This document shows, piece after piece, positions 43,899 to 53,298 of a DNA stretch of 64,000 nt (positions are counted from its first letter, which is position 1; each line of letters starts with the position of its first letter). Source of the stretch: Scandinavium lactucae. Its GTDB lineage: Bacteria > Pseudomonadota > Gammaproteobacteria > Enterobacterales > Enterobacteriaceae. Position numbers and translations under genes: made by a program. Under the pieces are notes generated by a model, which saw only the letters and a program-made list of their open reading frames with translations, was not told where the DNA came from and did no database searches. Location: NCBI RefSeq assembly GCF_033843265.1, contig NZ_JAWXRD010000040.1, positions 434,001-498,000 on the forward strand, read 5' to 3'.

Positions 43899-45068
43899 TT
43901 ACTGGCCGTCGAGGCCGCGGATAGGTTTGACCGTGGACCAGGCCCGGCAGGATGGACAGTGCCAATAGAGGGTGTACGCCGTGAAGCCGCATTTCTGGCA
44001 GCGATAGCGCGGTTTACTGCGGACCTGCTCACCTACCATGTCACGCAGCACCATCAGGCTGTCTTTCGCGCGCCCGGCTTCCGCTTCATTGAGGTGGTAG
44101 TCCATCAGTTTGTGGAACACGCGCATGGTCGGATGGCGTTGTAGCTGGCGCGTGACGTAGGTTTGCGCGGTATCAGCGCCTTCGCGCTGTTCCATAATTT
44201 GAGCCAGCATCAGCTCGGCAGTTGCTCCGGTGTTTTCTTCCACCGCACGTCTCAGGAAGTGTTCCCACTCCTCATCTTTACCGAGCTGCTGGTAGCAGGT
44301 TTGCAGCATTTCCAGGGTTTCACTGACCAGCTCGCGGTCCTGATCGATGACTTTTTGCAGCGATTCTACCGCTTTGGCATATTCGCCTTTGGCCATCAGC
44401 ACCCGACCAATCATTATCGACACACGCGCGCTATTACGATCGGCGGCTGCGCCCTTTTTCAGGAACGTCATGGCTTTATCCATGTCGTCATTGCCCATCT
44501 GTTGCAGGGCCAGTTCGCACCAGAAATGGGCTATTTCAGGACGGTGTTTTTCTTTACCGAGTTTCACGAGACGTTCGGCCACCTCGATGGCTTTCTGCCA
44601 GTCGCTGGTCGCCTGATAAATCTGCAACAGCTGCTGGAGGGCACTCACGCGGAATTCGGTTTCATCCACCAGCTGGTTGAACATGTCTTCCGCACGGTCA
44701 TACAAGCCCGCGGCCATGTAGTCACGGCCCAGCTGCTGCACGGCCAGCAGGCGCTGATCGTAGGTTAACGATGCGCTTTCCATTAAGGTCTGGTGAATGC
44801 GGATAGCGCGGTCAACTTCACCACGCGAGCGGAACAGGTTGCCGAGCGTCAGGTGCGCTTCGACGGTGCCGGTGTCCTCTTTAAGCATGTCGAGGAACAA
44901 GTCGACCGCTTTGTCCTGCTGATTGCTCAGCAGAAAGTTAACGCCCGCGACATAGTCACGGGAGAGGCGGTTCGCATCGTCCTGTTTGGACTGTTGTGCA
45001 CTTCTGCGGCCCATATACCAGCCGTAAGCGGCAGCAACAGGCAAAAGCAGAAACAACAACTCCAGCAT
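43899..45068 (-). CDS. lapB: LPS assembly protein LapB (YciM)
   Basis: Inner-membrane-anchored TPR protein, 389 aa as in E. coli. One N-terminal transmembrane helix (about 1-18) precedes about nine TPR units, and a C-terminal rubredoxin-like zinc site has CQKC and CPSC. It promotes FtsH degradation of LpxC and so limits LPS synthesis. It starts 6 bp after lapA. Confidence 0.96.
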   Translation of the reverse strand: MLELLFLLLPVAAAYGWYMGRRSAQQSKQDDANRLSRDYVAGVNFLLSNQQDKAVDLFLDMLKEDTGTVEAHLTLGNLFRSRGEVDRAIRIHQTLMESASLTYDQRLLAVQQLGRDYMAAGLYDRAEDMFNQLVDETEFRVSALQQLLQIYQATSDWQKAIEVAERLVKLGKEKHRPEIAHFWCELALQQMGNDDMDKAMTFLKKGAAADRNSARVSIMIGRVLMAKGEYAKAVESLQKVIDQDRELVSETLEMLQTCYQQLGKDEEWEHFLRRAVEENTGATAELMLAQIMEQREGADTAQTYVTRQLQRHPTMRVFHKLMDYHLNEAEAGRAKDSLMVLRDMVGEQVRSKPRYRCQKCGFTAYTLYWHCPSCRAWSTVKPIRGLDGQ

Positions 45069-45074
45069 AGAAAG

Positions 45075-45383
45075 TTATTCCTTCACAGCCGGAACGACCG
45101 GCGCAGACGAAGCAGGGGTCGCCGGAGCAAGCTGTTGCTCGAGGCGTTTAATTTTGCGTTCAGCACGCATCAGCGAAACGCGGGTACGCAGCCAGAACAT
45201 GCCGCAAATCAGCCAGCCGATGGCAAAGCCCGCAGCAAACAGTACCGCTAACAGGGTGGAGATCCGAAACTCCCCTTGCGCCAGCAAATAGTTGAAAGTG
45301 ACCTGCTGATCGTTTTGTGCGCCGAGGGTGACGGAGATAACGAAAATCGCCAGCACCAGTAGGAAAATGAGTAAATATTTCAC
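45075..45383 (-). CDS. lapA: LPS assembly protein LapA (YciS)
   Basis: Small inner-membrane protein of 102 aa with two transmembrane segments (about 2-22 and 45-65) and a coiled-coil cytoplasmic end. Cotranscribed with lapB; in E. coli it belongs to the heat-shock-regulated lapAB pair. A perfect hairpin TTCGCCG / CGGCGAA (45458-45474) lies in its upstream region. Confidence 0.95.
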   Translation of the reverse strand: MKYLLIFLLVLAIFVISVTLGAQNDQQVTFNYLLAQGEFRISTLLAVLFAAGFAIGWLICGMFWLRTRVSLMRAERKIKRLEQQLAPATPASSAPVVPAVKE

Positions 45384-45534
45384 ATTACTTCCCGTTATGT
45401 GGTTTATGTGAATAAATCATGTTCAGTCTTTCGCTTCCAGCCCTATAAAGTACCATCTTCGCCGCAACGGCGAAACTGGCAAGCGTGCTGCCCGCTAAGG
45501 ATTTGTGGGTAGAAATGCCCTAAATCAACCTTCG

Positions 45535-46299
45535 TCACTCTTCAGACTCGCGGTTTCGGATTTCCCTTGCTTCTTCACCCGGTGGCGTCAATGGACCACA
45601 AAGCTTCTGGGCAAGCCAGGTGGCGACCGTGACTAACAACCAGGACATCAGGGTAGCGACCACCAGATCGCGCGGCCAGTGCATCCCCAGGAGCAGTCGA
45701 CTGCCCATCACCGCCGTCGCCCAAACCAACAACACAACAAGGGTGACGGTGCGACGGCGCGGCCACAGCAGACCTACCCCCAGCAGCGCCCAACTTGCTG
45801 CAAACATGGTGTGGCCCGACGGAAACGCGAATCCAGTCTCTTTTTGCCAGTGTTGACGTAAAAATAGCGGTAAATCATTTCGGTCCGCCAGTTGGTGTTT
45901 CACCAAATGCGCGCGGTCCTTACGCTTTAAAGTGTAGAACTCCTCCACCGGCACCTGTTGCGTTTTTTCCAGCCAGATGACAAACGGTCTTGGCTCCTGC
46001 ACGCGGTCTTTTACCCAGGATTTTGCCCCCTGGCCGATGAGGATGGCCCCGGCGAGGATCGCGAACAGGGTTAACGCTGCACGCAGGCGGAAGCGAAGGC
46101 ACCACAAAAACCACGCGCAGAGAATGACATGCGTAATGATACCCCAGGGCTGGGTCACGGTTTCGGTTACCCAGTACAACACTTTCAGCCACCAGGCATT
46201 GTTCCCCGGCTGCCACGTCCAGCCGGAAATCCATACCGCAACCGGCATGATGAGTAACACCGCGGCTCCTGCCGTGGTTCGTCTGGCAATAGAAAGCAT
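45535..46299 (-). CDS. pgpB: Phosphatidylglycerophosphatase B PgpB
   Basis: Inner-membrane PAP2-family phosphatase, 254 aa as in E. coli. It removes phosphate from phosphatidylglycerophosphate, undecaprenyl pyrophosphate and related lipids. Catalytic blocks are present: KDRVQEPRP, PSGHT and SRLLLGMHWPRD. The ATG at 46299 has AAGGAGAG upstream; a longer 304-aa reading lacks support. It is divergent from ribA. Confidence 0.96.
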   Translation of the reverse strand: MLSIARRTTAGAAVLLIMPVAVWISGWTWQPGNNAWWLKVLYWVTETVTQPWGIITHVILCAWFLWCLRFRLRAALTLFAILAGAILIGQGAKSWVKDRVQEPRPFVIWLEKTQQVPVEEFYTLKRKDRAHLVKHQLADRNDLPLFLRQHWQKETGFAFPSGHTMFAASWALLGVGLLWPRRRTVTLVVLLVWATAVMGSRLLLGMHWPRDLVVATLMSWLLVTVATWLAQKLCGPLTPPGEEAREIRNRESEE

Positions 46300-46478
46300 G
46301 GTCTCTCCTTTTTCCTTAAACATCACAATCATAACTGAAAAACGAAACTTCGTGAAAAGAGGTCGAATTGTGCGCTTAAGCAGCAGACAGCTGTCAGCCA
46401 TTAGGTGAAGCCTGAGCGTTGTGGCAAAATAGCCGGAAACAGAAGGCACGAATATGCCGATATAATCTGGAGAATCAC

Positions 46479-47069
46479 ATGCAGCTTAAACGTGTGGCAG
46501 AAGCCAAACTGCCAACCCCCTGGGGCGACTTCCTGATGGTGGGCTTTGAAGAACTGGCAACCGGGCAGGATCACGTCGCCCTGGTGTTCGGCGATATATC
46601 CGGGAAAACGCCTGTCCTGGCGCGCGTGCATTCTGAATGTCTGACCGGTGATGCCCTGTTCAGCCTGCGCTGTGACTGTGGTTTCCAGTTGGAGGCAGCG
46701 CTGACACACATCGCCGAAGAGGGTCGCGGGATCCTGATGTATCACCGTCAGGAAGGTCGTAATATTGGCCTGCTGAATAAAATCCGCGCCTATGCGCTGC
46801 AAGATCAAGGATACGATACCGTCGAAGCGAACCATCAACTGGGTTTCGCGGCGGACGAGCGTGATTTCACTCTCTGTGCAGATATGTTCAAGCTGCTGGG
46901 CGTTGACGAAGTGCGTCTGCTGACCAACAACCCGAAAAAAGTCGAGATCCTCACCGAAGCCGGGATCAACATCGTTGAACGCGTGCCGCTGATTGTTGGC
47001 CGCAACCCGAAAAACGAACACTATCTTGATACCAAAGCCGCGAAGATGGGTCACCTGCTCGGCAACTAA
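46479..47069 (+). CDS. ribA: GTP cyclohydrolase II RibA
   Basis: First step of riboflavin synthesis: GTP to diaminohydroxyribosyl-pyrimidinone phosphate, formate and pyrophosphate. The product is 196 aa as in E. coli. Zinc cysteines 54, 65 and 67 are present (HSECLTGDALFSLRCDCG), and HRQEGRNIGL follows. The ATG at 46479 has TGGAG upstream. Confidence 0.97.
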   Translation: MQLKRVAEAKLPTPWGDFLMVGFEELATGQDHVALVFGDISGKTPVLARVHSECLTGDALFSLRCDCGFQLEAALTHIAEEGRGILMYHRQEGRNIGLLNKIRAYALQDQGYDTVEANHQLGFAADERDFTLCADMFKLLGVDEVRLLTNNPKKVEILTEAGINIVERVPLIVGRNPKNEHYLDTKAAKMGHLLGN

Positions 47070-47102
47070 ATCCAGCGCGGTGCCTGCGGGTGCCGCACTG
47101 CA

Positions 47103-47131
47103 TTGTGTCGAATCTCAATTTACGTTATTGT
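47103..47131 (+). promoter_or_regulatory. Candidate promoter before the Trp leader
   Basis: TTGTGT, 17 bases, TATTGT. The implied transcription start is within a few bases of the leader ATG, which would make the leader peptide near-leaderless. Weak match; transcription could also come from ribA. Confidence 0.3.
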
Positions 47132-47137
47132 CAAACC

Positions 47138-47185
47138 ATGAACAGCAATCGCATCTCCCTCACTTTGCGTTGGTGGCAGCCTTAA
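47138..47185 (+). CDS. Putative tryptophan-rich leader peptide of trpS2
   Basis: 15-aa reading frame MNSNRISLTLRWWQP then TAA, with tandem Trp codons at 47171-47176 near the end, like trpL (GWWRTS). It lies 105 bp upstream of a second tryptophanyl-tRNA synthetase gene. No good ribosome-binding site is seen before the ATG; an in-frame GTG at 47105 would give 26 aa. The RNA after the Trp codons can form mutually exclusive hairpins, described separately. Confidence 0.55.
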   Translation: MNSNRISLTLRWWQP

Positions 47186-47283
47186 TCAAGGCAGCCTGAT
47201 ATCCCCTACTCTTTTTTTACTCTCAGGCCGCCGGAAGGCGTCCACTCTGTCAGCAGAACCGTCTCCGGGGCCAAACACAGGAG
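47171..47283 (+). promoter_or_regulatory. Attenuator-like leader RNA upstream of trpS2
   Basis: Three competing pairings can be read. 1:2 is 47175-47183 with 47188-47196 (8 of 9 pairs). 2:3 is 47190-47199 with 47223-47232 (9 of 10). 3:4 is 47226-47235 with 47264-47272 (9 pairs with one bulge). Segment 1 overlaps the second Trp codon and the stop of the leader peptide. This is the trp-attenuator layout. However, no U-tract follows 3:4; the only T7 run (47212-47218) lies between 2 and 3. Control of translation of trpS2, whose AGGAG is at 47279-47283, is therefore also possible. Confidence 0.5.
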
Positions 47284-47289
47284 CTTCTG

Positions 47290-48309
47290 ATGACACACTC
47301 ACCCTCTTCACAACACGTTATTTTGACCGGCGATCGTCCTACCGGGCAGCTGCATCTTGGCCATTACGCGGGATCTTTGCGCCAGCGCGTCGAACTACAG
47401 GCCTTGCACCCACAGTACATTCTGATCGCCGATTTACAGGGTCTGACCGATAATGGCTCGCAGCCGGAAAAAATCGCCCGTAACGTGCTGGAAGTGATGG
47501 CCGATTATCTGGCGGTGGGAATTGATCCACTGCGCACCACTATCTGTCTGCAATCGGCGCTACCCGCCCTGGCAGAGTTGACCATGCTGTACATGAACAT
47601 CGTTACTGTCTCGCGGGTGAAACGTAACCCCACGGTAAAAAATGAGATCCAGCAGAAAGGCTTCTCCCGTTCTCTGCCTACCGGTTTCCTGGTCTATCCG
47701 ATCAGTCAGGCGGCAGACATCACCGCGTTTGGTGCCGATCGGGTGCCGGTCGGCGACGACCAGTTGCCAATGATTGAGCAGACCAATGAGATTGTGCATA
47801 AGATGAACAGCCTGCTGGATGCGCCGGTGCTGCGCCATTGCACAGCGCTGCTAAGCGCCACCAGCCGCCTGCCGGGTATTGACGGCGCGGCCAAAATGTC
47901 GAAATCACTGGGCAATACGTTAACGCTTGCCGCCAGCGAAGAGGAGATTCATCGGGCGGTCAGCGCGATGTACACCGACCCGGGCCATCTGCGGATTAGC
48001 GACCCAGGTAAGATTGAAGGCAACGTCGTATTCACCTATCTCGATGCGTTCCATCCCGACCGCGATAAAGTCGCGGAAATGAAAGCGCACTATCAGCAAG
48101 GCGGCCTCGGCGACCGGCAGTGCAAGAACGAACTGGAGGAATGCCTGCAAACCCTGTTGGCCCCTGTACGTGAACGTCGTCAGAAGTATATCGCCGATAA
48201 AGAGATGCTGATGGGATTGCTGAAGCAAGGCAGTGAAAAGGCACATCAGCGCACGCAGGAAACGCTTGTGGCAGTTAAGCGCGGGTTGGGGTTACCGGTG
48301 ATGTTCTGA
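47290..48309 (+). CDS. trpS2: Second tryptophanyl-tRNA synthetase (TrpS2)
   Basis: Class I aminoacyl-tRNA synthetase of 339 aa. The HIGH motif appears as HLGH at 22-25 and the KMSKS motif near residue 202 (AAKMSKSLGN), so it looks catalytically intact. It is clearly divergent from the housekeeping E. coli TrpS, so it is a paralogue or replacement; the usual trpS elsewhere in the genome cannot be checked here. Such second copies can confer resistance to tryptophan-analogue inhibitors such as indolmycin. AGGAG lies six bases before the ATG. Confidence 0.9.
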   Translation: MTHSPSSQHVILTGDRPTGQLHLGHYAGSLRQRVELQALHPQYILIADLQGLTDNGSQPEKIARNVLEVMADYLAVGIDPLRTTICLQSALPALAELTMLYMNIVTVSRVKRNPTVKNEIQQKGFSRSLPTGFLVYPISQAADITAFGADRVPVGDDQLPMIEQTNEIVHKMNSLLDAPVLRHCTALLSATSRLPGIDGAAKMSKSLGNTLTLAASEEEIHRAVSAMYTDPGHLRISDPGKIEGNVVFTYLDAFHPDRDKVAEMKAHYQQGGLGDRQCKNELEECLQTLLAPVRERRQKYIADKEMLMGLLKQGSEKAHQRTQETLVAVKRGLGLPVMF

Positions 48310-48316
48310 GCGATGG

Positions 48317-48388
48317 TGTCAGGTGGCACTGCGTTTGCCAGACCTACAGTGGGATCCGTAGGCCTGGCAAGTGTGCGCCGCCGGGCGC
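48317..48388. repeat. REP/BIME-like element between trpS2 and acnA
   Basis: Inverted repeat GCCAGACCTAC (48337-48347) / GTAGGCCTGGC (48358-48368), one mismatch, flanked by GC-rich GCGCCGCCGGGC. This resembles enterobacterial REP units, which usually sit between convergent genes as here. Confidence 0.6.
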
Positions 48389-48395
48389 TTTTACA

Positions 48396-51071
<2,676 letters not shown>

Positions 51072-51209
51072 AGCTCCTCCTTTATGACAGGGATTGCGAG
51101 CCCTGAAACTCCTCAGGGTCTGTCTATAAAGATAACACAACCTCAACGTAACGCTTTGATAACAACCCGAATTGCTAAATGGACGATAAACGGGGCAGGT
51201 AAAAAAGGA

Positions 51210-51233
51210 AAACCCGACGTAAGCGTCGGGTTT
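51210..51233 (-). terminator. Terminator of the ymiA-yciX-ymiC cluster
   Basis: Perfect 10-bp stem AAACCCGACG / CGTCGGGTTT with loop TAAG. On the minus strand it is followed by TCC and TTTTTT. It lies 9 bp after the 32-aa gene. Confidence 0.75.
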
Positions 51234-51242
51234 GTCAGAGGA

Positions 51243-51341
51243 TTATTTGATCAGCATCAAGACCAGTTGGCACCAGAAAAGGACTGAGAGTGAAAACGCC
51301 CCCATCCAGGCCCAGTATTTCGTGCTACGGTTCGTATTCAT
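51243..51341 (-). CDS. ymiC: Small membrane protein, YmiC-like
   Basis: 32-aa product beginning MNTNRSTKYWAWMGAFSLSV and ending MLIK, essentially one transmembrane helix (about 9-30). It sits between yciX and acnA, where E. coli encodes the small membrane protein YmiC; the name is given by position and size rather than alignment. A terminator follows immediately. Confidence 0.55.
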   Translation of the reverse strand: MNTNRSTKYWAWMGAFSLSVLFWCQLVLMLIK

Positions 51342-51469
51342 AATATAACACCAAATAGTTATTCATTTTTACAGCCTATTCAGGCAACGGAGTAATTGCT
51401 GTGGTGTATTTATTAACGAGTACAAAACGAAAAGTACCAACAACTCACAGAAACAATCAAAGGGATGAA

Positions 51470-51637
51470 TTAACGTTTTTTATTATCAGCATCAGCAAAG
51501 GAATCAATAAAATCCTGCTGCTGCGTTGTCAGTTTCCAGGATGCGGGAACGGTCACCGTCGGCTTCTTGCGGCTCTGTGGTTTGTCATTTGACTGACATG
51601 TAGGCTTCACGGACACACTCTGACCAGAAACAACCAT
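51470..51637 (-). CDS. yciX: Small basic protein, YciX-like
   Basis: 55-aa product beginning MVVSGQSVSVKPTCQSNDKP. The middle is basic (SRKKPTVTVPASWKLT) and the C-terminus polar (FIDSFADADNKKR). It is not hydrophobic. It lies 3 bp after ymiA on the same strand, in the E. coli order cysB-ymiA-yciX-acnA; the assignment rests mainly on position. Function unknown. Confidence 0.5.
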   Translation of the reverse strand: MVVSGQSVSVKPTCQSNDKPQSRKKPTVTVPASWKLTTQQQDFIDSFADADNKKR

Positions 51638-51639
51638 TT

Positions 51640-51780
51640 TTAACCCCAATATTTCCAGATGAGCACTGCAACCACTACCCAAAACAGCGCGGAGCCCAGG
51701 AATACCGCCAGCCAGGCTTTACGTTTCAGCTCAGCTTCCCTCTGCGGTTCTTCACGTCCTGAAGGCATTGCTAACCTCAT
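51640..51780 (-). CDS. ymiA: Small membrane protein YmiA
   Basis: 46-aa protein matching E. coli YmiA in length and sequence: MRLAMPSGREEPQREAELKR followed by a strong transmembrane helix AWLAVFLGSALFWVVVAVLI and WKYWG. A second in-frame ATG at 51768 is possible. Function unknown. It is cotranscribed with yciX, judging from the 3-base gap. Confidence 0.85.
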   Translation of the reverse strand: MRLAMPSGREEPQREAELKRKAWLAVFLGSALFWVVVAVLIWKYWG

Positions 51781-52128
51781 ACAATCGGCATCACTTATCA
51801 GTATTGCACCGAACAATCGGTACGATTAATCACCATTGAGATAAATCCTAATTAAAAAAGCGCCAAAAATCCAGCGATTTTACGAATCATGACCCGCTGA
51901 ATCTCCAATCTTTGACGGCAAATAAATAATTGATGAGTAAAATTTGCGTAGCGGCAAAATAGTTTCTACTTTTGTCGGCATTTAACAGGATAGTAAGGCG
52001 AAAAAGAACATAGGGAGTGGCGAACAGAAAGGCAGTAAATGCAAATGAGGGAGATTTTAATTTACGTTAAGTGATCTATTTCACGATATCCCCCGACTGG
52101 GGGATATCACTATTAATGACCCAGGAAA
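51781..52128. other. AT-rich gap between ymiA and cysB
   Basis: No gene seen. It must hold the ymiA promoter (minus strand), which I cannot place with confidence. Near cysB there is a perfect 10-bp hairpin, GATATCCCCC / GGGGGATATC (52085-52108), without a following U-tract. Confidence 0.5.
52085..52108 (-). terminator. Hairpin downstream of cysB
   Basis: Perfect 10-bp stem with loop GACT, 20 bp after the cysB stop. The minus-strand sequence after it is not U-rich, so it may stabilise mRNA or act as a weak terminator. Confidence 0.45.
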
Positions 52129-53103
52129 CTATTTCTCGGGCAATTTGATATCTTTAAACATCTCTTCGATATCTTCATTAGACCGCAACGCCACGGCGGT
52201 ATCCACCACGTCACGGGTCAGATGCGGGGCAAAGCGCTGAATGAAATCATACATATAGCTGCGCAGGAAGGTGCTACGGCGGAACCCGATTTTGGTGGTA
52301 CTGTGGCTGAAGATATCCCCTGCTTCGAGCTTGATCAGGTCCGGGTCGGAAACGGGGTCAACCGCCATGCTCGCAATCACGCCCACGCCTAAGCCCAGCC
52401 GGACGTAGGTTTTAATCACGTCGGCATCAGTGGCGGTGAATACGATCCGCGGCGTCAGCCCTGCACGGTTGAAGGCGGTATCCAGTTCGGAGCGGCCAGT
52501 AAAGCCAAAGGTGTACGTTACCAGTGGATACTGTGCCAGTTCTTCAATCGTGACTGATCCTTTCCCTGCCAGAGGGTGATCCGGCGTCACCACAATCGAG
52601 CGGTTCCAGTGGTAGCACGGCAGCATCACCAGGTCATCGTAAAGATGCAGCGCTTCGGTGGCGATAGCAAAATCCGCATTCCCTTTGGAGACCGCCTCTG
52701 CGATTTGCGTCGGCGAACCCTGATGCATATGCAATGAGACGCGCGGATAACGCTCGATAAACCCTTTGATAACGCCTGGCAGCGCGTACCGGGCCTGCGT
52801 GTGAGTGGTGGCAACGTATAGCGAACCTTTGTCAGGCCAGGTGTGCTCCCCTGCTACCGACTTAATCGCATCCACTTTGGATAGCACTTCCCGGGCAATA
52901 CGGATAATTTCCTGTCCGGCGGGCGTAACCTGCGTCAGATGCTTTCCGCTGCGGGCGAAGATCTGAATACCCAACTCATCCTCGAGCATGCGAACCTGTT
53001 TACTGATGCCCGGCTGAGAGGTATATAACCCTTCAGCAGTCGAGGAGACATTGAGGTTATGGTTCACAACCTCAACGATATAACGGAGTTGCTGTAGTTT
53101 CAT
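52129..53103 (-). CDS. cysB: LysR-family regulator CysB
   Basis: Activator of the cysteine regulon, responding to N-acetylserine or O-acetylserine and antagonised by sulphide and thiosulphate. The product is 324 aa as in E. coli. The N-terminal winged HTH (NVSSTAEGLYTSQPGISKQV) is followed by the periplasmic-binding-like sensor domain. The ATG at 53103 (MKLQQLRYIV) is chosen over a 9-codon extension. yciW in this window is a known target in E. coli. Confidence 0.98.
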   Translation of the reverse strand: MKLQQLRYIVEVVNHNLNVSSTAEGLYTSQPGISKQVRMLEDELGIQIFARSGKHLTQVTPAGQEIIRIAREVLSKVDAIKSVAGEHTWPDKGSLYVATTHTQARYALPGVIKGFIERYPRVSLHMHQGSPTQIAEAVSKGNADFAIATEALHLYDDLVMLPCYHWNRSIVVTPDHPLAGKGSVTIEELAQYPLVTYTFGFTGRSELDTAFNRAGLTPRIVFTATDADVIKTYVRLGLGVGVIASMAVDPVSDPDLIKLEAGDIFSHSTTKIGFRRSTFLRSYMYDFIQRFAPHLTRDVVDTAVALRSNEDIEEMFKDIKLPEK

Positions 53104-53248
53104 GACCGGTATCCGATAGGCGTATGGCACTGATGCCTAATACGATTTAATAATAAGAAATGGGTTAACTATAACCACTATATCATTTATACCGGATGTG
53201 TATAGATGGGAAGAAAAAATAATAACGCAGGTGATTTCCCCTAAACAA

Positions 53249-53269
53249 AAGGGCCGCAGAGCGGCCCTT
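53249..53269 (-). terminator. topA terminator
   Basis: Perfect 9-bp stem AAGGGCCGC / GCGGCCCTT with loop AGA, followed on the minus strand by TTGTTTA. Confidence 0.8.
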
Positions 53270-53298
53270 GGGGGAAGGTTTAGTGGTGCTAAAAAACG

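Noticed and set aside
46461..46466. TATAAT just before ribA as a promoter
   Set aside because: It would start transcription so close to the ATG that the TGGAG ribosome-binding site would be lost, and no -35 box fits.
47070..47102. GC-rich stretch after ribA as a terminator
   Set aside because: The inverted repeat is short and imperfect and no T-run follows.
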